Program-made: the position numbers and the translations under genes | Assembly (NCBI GenBank): GCA_963643985.1 | Contig: CAVINP010000006.1 | Span: 1 to 45,284, forward strand | Source of the DNA: SFTH01 sp963643985 | GTDB taxonomy: Bacteria > Bacillota > Clostridia > Christensenellales > Aristaeellaceae | Direction of reading: 5' to 3' | DNA: 45,284 nucleotides | Notes under the pieces: generated by a model | The model's database searches: none | Told to the model about the DNA's origin: nothing | What the model saw: the letters and a program-made list of their open reading frames with translations, nothing else | Part shown: positions 40,664 to 45,284 of the stretch, in pieces | Layout: the number at the start of each line of letters is the position of its first letter | How positions within the stretch are numbered: position 1 is the first letter of the stretch

Positions 40664-41947
40664 ATGACGGAGCATGATGCCATAGAACTGGCGGAACTGT
40701 CGCGCGACCGCATCTGTTGGGATCATCCCTACCTGGCGACCGCACTGGAGCGCCTCAAGCCTGCGCTGAGCACGGATGCCCGGATTACGGGTTTTGCCAC
40801 GGACGGCGAAAGGCTTTGGCTCAATGCCGACTGGACGCAAAGGACTTTTGCCGAATCGCCCCAACTGCTCGACCGCGCACTCCTGCATGCACTCGCGCAC
40901 TGCCTGCTGGGGCACGTGTGGCTGAAGAACGCCTCGCAGACGCGCCTGTCTCTGGCCTGCGATGTTCAGGCTGTGCTGCTGCAAGCGGAGCTTGCACCGG
41001 AAATCATGGACAAAAAGAGCTGGCCGCTGCGCGAACTGCTCAGGCGGTTCAATGTGCCTCAGACGCCCGAATACCTCCTGCGGCAGATGGAAAATGACAG
41101 CTTCATGCGGGACAATCACGATGCCGTCAGAGCTTATGTCTGCACCGACAGCCACGTGCTCTGGCAGGATAAATCACCGATTCAGCCGCGTGCGGGCGGC
41201 GGTGACGCTTGGGGCGATATGGCGCGTCGTCTGCGCCGCAGCGGCGGCTCCGGCAGCGCTTACGGAATACGACCGGGCAGCACGCATCAAAAGCTTCGCC
41301 TTGGAAATGCCGACGCGCAGGCGCTGGCAGACTACCTGGGACGGTATTCGGTGCTGCGGGAAAATGCACGCGATGACCCGGATACCTTTCAGAATGCGTG
41401 GTATGTCTACGGCCTCGAGCACTACGGCAATATCCCTCTGATTGAGCCGTCGGAATACCGTGAGGAACGGCGCATCGATGCGCTGGTGATCGTGATCGAC
41501 ACCTCCGGTTCCTGCGCCCGCGGCTTGACACAGCGTTTTCTGGAACTGGTGCGCAGTCTCCTTGCGCAGACGAGGCTGTTTTTCAGGCATTTCAATCTGC
41601 GCATCATACAGTGCGATGCGCAGGTGCAGCGCGACGACCTGATCTGCGACATGCGTGCCTTCGAAAAATATATCGATACCCTCGAGGTAATCGGCGGCGG
41701 CGGAACGGATTTCAGACCCGCGATCGACCACATCAACGCTCTTCGTGCCGAAGGCAAGCTTCGCGGGCTGAAGGGCGTGCTCTATTTCTCGGACGGGCGC
41801 GGCATTTATCCGGACAAAGCACCCGATTACGAGGTGACGTTTGTCTTTTTGAAGCATCGCTTTGATGCGATCGATACGCCTGTTTGGGTGCGGCGGCTCG
41901 TAATCGACATGCCGCTGCCGCGCCACGGCGATCCGGACGAATATTAA
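40664..41947 (+). CDS. VWA-like protein with metallopeptidase-like N-terminal domain (DUF2201 type)
   Basis: 427 residues. GGGGGAGG precedes the ATG. The N-terminal domain (about 1-180) is of the DUF2201 putative metallopeptidase type: LWLNADWTQRTFAESPQLLD then RALLHALAHCLLGHVWLKNA. Where the family has HExxH this protein reads HALAH (His 75, Ala 76, His 79, with His 84), so the catalytic Glu is missing. A Gly-rich linker (about 185-210) leads to the VWA-like domain with an intact MIDAS: DTSGS at 279-283 and GGGGTDFRPA near 345. The AAA+ ATPase gene follows 17 nt later; such ATPase-VWA pairs act as chaperone-like remodelling systems, but this one's client is unknown. Confidence 0.82.
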   Translation: MTEHDAIELAELSRDRICWDHPYLATALERLKPALSTDARITGFATDGERLWLNADWTQRTFAESPQLLDRALLHALAHCLLGHVWLKNASQTRLSLACDVQAVLLQAELAPEIMDKKSWPLRELLRRFNVPQTPEYLLRQMENDSFMRDNHDAVRAYVCTDSHVLWQDKSPIQPRAGGGDAWGDMARRLRRSGGSGSAYGIRPGSTHQKLRLGNADAQALADYLGRYSVLRENARDDPDTFQNAWYVYGLEHYGNIPLIEPSEYREERRIDALVIVIDTSGSCARGLTQRFLELVRSLLAQTRLFFRHFNLRIIQCDAQVQRDDLICDMRAFEKYIDTLEVIGGGGTDFRPAIDHINALRAEGKLRGLKGVLYFSDGRGIYPDKAPDYEVTFVFLKHRFDAIDTPVWVRRLVIDMPLPRHGDPDEY

Positions 41948-41964
41948 AGGTTAAAGGTGATTGT

Positions 41965-43419
41965 ATGAATATAGCCGAGGCCGCAAGGCAGATCGAAACG
42001 GCGGTGCGTGCCTATGCCCTGAAGGACGATAACGGGCTGCCCCTGATTCCCGCGCAGGCGCAGCGCCCCGTATACCTGATTGGCCCGCCCGGCGTGGGCA
42101 AGACGGCAATCGTAACGCAGGTGGCGGCACACCTGGGCATCGGCCTTGCAAGCTATACCATGACGCACCACACGCGTCAGAGTGCGCTGGGTCTGCCGCA
42201 GATCGTGCACTGCAGCTTCGCCGGCCGGGAGGTCGCCGTGACGGAATACACGATGTCGGAGATCCTTCTGGGCGTGTATCGGCGCGTGGAAGCCGGTCAG
42301 AAGCAGGGCATACTGTTTCTGGACGAGATCAACTGCGTCTCGGAGACGCTGACGCCCGCGCTGCTGGAACTGCTGCAGCACAAGCGTTTCGGTGAGTTCA
42401 GCGTGCCCGAGGGCTGGATGATCGTCTGCGCAGGCAATCCGGAGAAGTACAACCGCTCGGCGCATGCCTTCGATCCGGTGACGCTGGATCGCCTGCGCGT
42501 GATCGAAGTCGAGGCGGATGTGGAGACATGGATGGACTTTGCCGCCGAGAACCGCGTCTGCGCTTCGATTCGAGGCTATTTGAGGCTGCGTCCGCAGGAT
42601 CTGTACCGGACGGACGGCGACAATGCGGTCACACCGCGCAGCTGGACGGATCTCTCGGCCATGATGGAGGCATCGGAGCGACTGGGCGAAGCACCCGGCC
42701 GCGAGCTCTACGCGCAATATCTGCAGTGCCCGGAAATTGCCGAGAGTTTTGCACTCTATGAATCGCTGGGCCGAAGCGTTGCCGGCCGGTTGCAACCGGA
42801 GCACATACCGGACAGGGGCACAGACGCTGACGTGGTGCAGGCCGTCTCGCAGGCTGCGTTTGACGAGATGCTCTATGCGGCCATGCTGCTGGCGGATGCC
42901 ATGCGCACGCGTATCGAGGCCAGTGAAGAAAAGCGGGATACGGCGCAGCGACTCAGAAGTTATGTCGACGGTGTCGCTTTGGATCACGGTGCGGCAAGGC
43001 TTGACGTGTGCAGGGCGCACCTCTCGCGCATGGAACACGCACTCGAGGTAAGGCGCGAAGTCGGCGCAATTCTGCCCCGCGAGGAGGCCGCGGAACAGAG
43101 ATTGTTTCAGCTGATCCGCCGGGCCGTGGCCACTGCGGGCGGGGGAGACGACGCAGATGAGGCGCTTTCAAACTTTGCTTCCGAACAGAAGCGCATTGCG
43201 GATGACATGCGGGGCGCAGTCATACAGCAGGTGTCGCGCGGGTTGGACTTTGCCGACGCGGCGTTTTCAAATAAGCACGTCAAGCTGATATTCTTCAGCG
43301 AACTTACGCGTAACGGCGCGGCGGAGCGTTTCCTCAGGCGGGAGATGGGGCAGCGGCTCCTTGCACTGCGGCAGGAACTTGATCCGAAACTCAGAACCGA
43401 CCGGATCCGAAACGGGTGA
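41965..43419 (+). CDS. MoxR-type AAA+ ATPase
   Basis: 484 residues from the ATG at 41965 (AAAGGTGA upstream); a longer frame from 41884 would overlap the VWA gene. Walker A GPPGVGKTA at about 39-47, Walker B ILFLDEINCVSETLTPALLE near 116, sensor 1 IVCAGNPEKYN, and the RLRVIEVEADVETW arginine-finger area. The C-terminal 200 residues are mostly helical and charged and not part of the AAA core. MoxR ATPases work with VWA-domain partners to load metals or remodel complexes; the adjacent VWA gene is the obvious partner. The next gene, sdaAB, starts 4 nt after it, so all are translated together. Confidence 0.88.
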   Translation: MNIAEAARQIETAVRAYALKDDNGLPLIPAQAQRPVYLIGPPGVGKTAIVTQVAAHLGIGLASYTMTHHTRQSALGLPQIVHCSFAGREVAVTEYTMSEILLGVYRRVEAGQKQGILFLDEINCVSETLTPALLELLQHKRFGEFSVPEGWMIVCAGNPEKYNRSAHAFDPVTLDRLRVIEVEADVETWMDFAAENRVCASIRGYLRLRPQDLYRTDGDNAVTPRSWTDLSAMMEASERLGEAPGRELYAQYLQCPEIAESFALYESLGRSVAGRLQPEHIPDRGTDADVVQAVSQAAFDEMLYAAMLLADAMRTRIEASEEKRDTAQRLRSYVDGVALDHGAARLDVCRAHLSRMEHALEVRREVGAILPREEAAEQRLFQLIRRAVATAGGGDDADEALSNFASEQKRIADDMRGAVIQQVSRGLDFADAAFSNKHVKLIFFSELTRNGAAERFLRREMGQRLLALRQELDPKLRTDRIRNG

Positions 43420-43423
43420 TCCT

Positions 43424-44086
43424 ATGAATGTTTTTGATATCATCGGGCCGGTGATGATCGGCCCCAGCAGCAGCCACACGGCGGGTGCGGCCCGCATCGG
43501 CTACATCGCACGCAAGATACTGGCGCGGGAACCCAAGCGTGCCGAGATACTTCTGACGGGCAGCTTTGCCGAGACCTATCGCGGACACGGCACGGACCGT
43601 GCCCTGGCTGCGGGAATTCTGGGCATGAAGCCGGACGACGAACGCCTGCCGCACAGCCTTGATATTGCGAAGCAGCGGGGCGTTGAAATGACGTTTCGCT
43701 GCGTCAGTCTGCCCAAACGGCATCCGAATACGGCGGTGGTGCGCCTTTGGGCGGCGGACGGCACGAGCGTCGAGGTTGAAGGCGCATCCGTGGGCGGCGG
43801 CAATGTGCTCATTACGCGCCTCAACGGCATGGAAAGTGCATTTACGGGGCAATACAATACGCTGATCATACCGCATCGGGATACCTGCGGCGTGATCGCA
43901 AGCGTTACGCAGCTGTTGGCGGAAGGCGGTATCAACATCGGCAATTTCAAACTTTCAAGGCCCGTTCGCGGTAATCAGGCCGTGATGACCATAGAGCTTG
44001 ACGGCAATGTAGAGCGTAAACTGCTGCAGAAACTGCGTGCACTGCCGAATGTGAGCCATGTGGTGTATCTGCATGCCAATGAGTGA
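43424..44086 (+). CDS. sdaAB: L-serine dehydratase, iron-sulfur-dependent, beta subunit
   Basis: 220 residues from the ATG at 43424, 4 nt after the ATPase stop. The serine-binding phrase is GPVMIGPSSSHTAGAARIGY at the N-terminus. A C-terminal ACT domain, about residues 147-220, begins TLIIPHRDTCGVIASVTQLL and includes GGINIGNFKLSRPVRGNQAV. With the alpha subunit it deaminates L-serine to pyruvate and ammonia. Two-subunit form as in Clostridia and Bacillus. The ribosome site is weak (GGGTGA), consistent with coupling to the upstream gene. Confidence 0.95.
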   Translation: MNVFDIIGPVMIGPSSSHTAGAARIGYIARKILAREPKRAEILLTGSFAETYRGHGTDRALAAGILGMKPDDERLPHSLDIAKQRGVEMTFRCVSLPKRHPNTAVVRLWAADGTSVEVEGASVGGGNVLITRLNGMESAFTGQYNTLIIPHRDTCGVIASVTQLLAEGGINIGNFKLSRPVRGNQAVMTIELDGNVERKLLQKLRALPNVSHVVYLHANE

Positions 44087-44099
44087 GGAGGAGAGCACG

Positions 44100-44972
44100 A
44101 TGCTTAACTATTTGTCCGTTGCGGAAATTACAACACCGGCGCAGGAGAAAAATGTATCCATCGGAGAAATTGTGCTGTCGGATCAGGCACAACAGATGCA
44201 GCGCGATCGGGAAGATATCCTTGAACAGATGGATCAAAATCTGACGGTCATGGAGCATGCCGCGCAGCAGGGCCTTGATGCGAAGCTGCGATCCAACAGC
44301 GGGCTGACAGGCGGCGACGGGGCACGGCTGCGGGACCATGCACAAGAGGCACTCAGCGGAGATTTCTGCGCACGTGCCATGCAGATTGCGCTGGCTATCG
44401 CCGAATACAATGCGGCCATGGGGCGCATCGTGGCCAGCCCCACGGCAGGCAGCTGCGGCATACTGCCGGGCGCAGTCATAACGATGATGGAAAAGAAAAA
44501 TGTCAGCCGAAGAGAGGCCTGCATGGCACTGATCGCAGCGGGCGGCATCGGTATGGTAATCGCCAATCAGGCGAGCATCAGCGGTGCGGCCGGCGGCTGC
44601 CAGGCGGAATGCGGCAGCGCAGCAGCCATGGCGGCGGCCGCTCTGGTGCAGCTGGCGGGCGGTGATGCGGTCATGGCGGAACATGCACTCGCCATTGCAT
44701 TGAAGAATCTGCTGGGGCTGGTCTGCGATCCCGTGGCGGGGCTGGTGGAGGTGCCGTGCATCAAGCGCAATGCGGGTGGCGTGATGATTGCCGTTGCCGC
44801 AGCAGACATGGCGCTTGCCGGCATTCGCAGCGTGATTCCCGTGGACGAGGTCATATCCGCCATGCGTGAGGTCGGCGAGAGCCTGCCATGTGCGCTGCGC
44901 GAGACGGCTCTGGGCGGTCTCGCGGCCACGCCGACGGGGCAGGAAATCAAAAAACGTATATTTGCAGGTTAA
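44100..44972 (+). CDS. sdaAA: L-serine dehydratase, iron-sulfur-dependent, alpha subunit
   Basis: 290 residues from the ATG at 44100, with TGAGGAGGAGAGCACG just before it. The [4Fe-4S] Cys are visible in AGSCGILPGA, GGCQAECGSAAAMAAAAL and LVCDPVAGLVEVPCIKRN. KLRSNSGLTGGDGARL is the substrate-side motif. It completes the two-subunit enzyme 13 nt after sdaAB. The TAA stop at 44970-44972 touches the left terminal repeat of the element that fills the rest of the window. Confidence 0.95.
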   Translation: MLNYLSVAEITTPAQEKNVSIGEIVLSDQAQQMQRDREDILEQMDQNLTVMEHAAQQGLDAKLRSNSGLTGGDGARLRDHAQEALSGDFCARAMQIALAIAEYNAAMGRIVASPTAGSCGILPGAVITMMEKKNVSRREACMALIAAGGIGMVIANQASISGAAGGCQAECGSAAAMAAAALVQLAGGDAVMAEHALAIALKNLLGLVCDPVAGLVEVPCIKRNAGGVMIAVAAADMALAGIRSVIPVDEVISAMREVGESLPCALRETALGGLAATPTGQEIKKRIFAG

Positions 44973-45284
44973 GGATCCCCTGATTAATTCGGCGGCGAAT
45001 CTGAGCGTGCCTTTCACGTCATCTGCTTCGTACGCACCCGCCGCACTGCGCCTTCGCGCAGCGGCGGGCAGCGCCGCGGCAATTCTCCGAATTGCTGCGC
45101 GGGCTGGTCGCAACTCGGCTGAAGCAGTCGCGCCACTGCGCCTTCGCGCAGGCGCGACCAGCCTGCCCCGAAGCTTGCGCATGGGGCAGCGCTGCCGGAG
45201 GCTCTGCATAGCAGAACCTCCGGTGCGTATTCGCCGAGGAGCGACTGCTATAGCAAAAATCTCGATTTACATCCAGGGTGCCGC
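44973..45284. repeat. Hairpin-rich dispersed element (copy 2, inverted, cut by the window edge)
   Basis: Starts with GGATCCCCTGATTAA (44973-44987), matching the terminal repeats of copy 1 at 14989-15147. 44978-45015 and 45253-45271 are identical in reverse to 15105-15142 and 15071-15089. Between these lie about 235 bp absent from copy 1, packed with hairpins at 45037-45068, 45082-45098, 45127-45158, 45163-45188 and about 45194-45223. No gene is supported; the leftward frame crossing it reads as low-complexity Arg/Ala text. The far terminal repeat is beyond the window. Confidence 0.75.

Noticed and set aside
43947..45209. Leftward frame of 420 codons running through the repeat element into sdaAA
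   Set aside because: Half is antisense to sdaAA and half is Arg/Ala-rich translation of hairpins. No ribosome site, no domain.
44973..45284. CRISPR array
   Set aside because: The repeated cores are only two, are self-complementary with changing flanks, and show no regular repeat-spacer period.

Overview
The window looks like a chromosome fragment of an uncultured Gram-positive anaerobe of the Bacillota (Clostridia-like). The evidence is the carbon monoxide dehydrogenase/acetyl-CoA synthase genes, the Fe-S type two-subunit L-serine dehydratase, the PhoP/PhoR-type two-component pair, the miaB-ymcA-mutS-mutL-miaA gene order known from Bacillus and Clostridia, strong AGGAGG ribosome sites and many U-tailed terminators. 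Base composition is GC-rich by eye, which opens very long spurious antisense frames. A run of ten N (27279-27288) marks a scaffold gap inside mutL, so the source is a draft or metagenome assembly.

Layout. 1-7487 (+): a transport operon cut by the left edge, with a membrane-fusion-like protein, a large solute-binding protein, two sugar-type ABC permeases, a second membrane-fusion protein and a MacB-like membrane protein; no ATPase is visible. 7520-11729 (-): a 2-hydroxyacyl-CoA dehydratase activase system split into two adjacent genes. 11951-14988 (+): nrdR, then a PhoB/PhoR-like response regulator and kinase. 14989-15147: a short element with terminal inverted repeats. 15242-18304 (+): a TraX-like membrane protein, a secreted peptidoglycan-binding protein behind a long structured leader, and a WYL-domain regulator. 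18346-23800 (-): 5-formyl-THF cyclo-ligase, acsB, cooC and cooS, i.e. the carbonyl core of the Wood-Ljungdahl pathway plus one folate enzyme. 24128-36646 (-): a long housekeeping operon in the order B12-binding radical SAM protein, DUF2344 protein, rng, miaB, YmcA/RicA-like, mutS, mutL, miaA, methionine gamma-lyase-like protein.

36773-38058 (+): infC (rare ATT start) - rpmI - rplT behind an r-protein leader with attenuator. 38245-40587 (+): a PucR/CdaR-type regulator and an S41 protease. 40603-44972 (+): an operon with a perfect-consensus promoter that joins a VWA/metallopeptidase-like protein and its MoxR-type AAA+ ATPase to sdaAB and sdaAA. 44973-45284: a second, inverted and much larger copy of the element at 14989, carrying an array of strong hairpins.

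The most novel-looking signal is not a protein system. It is this element pair: 15-bp terminal inverted repeats, both copies starting exactly after a TAA stop codon, identical 38-nt and 19-nt blocks, and an interior of hairpins in which one fixed core is framed by two different but self-complementary stems. Other points worth attention are the import/export gene mixture at the left edge, the VWA partner with HALAH in place of HExxH, the long leader of the peptidoglycan-binding gene, and the CODH/ACS cluster without its corrinoid-protein and methyltransferase genes.
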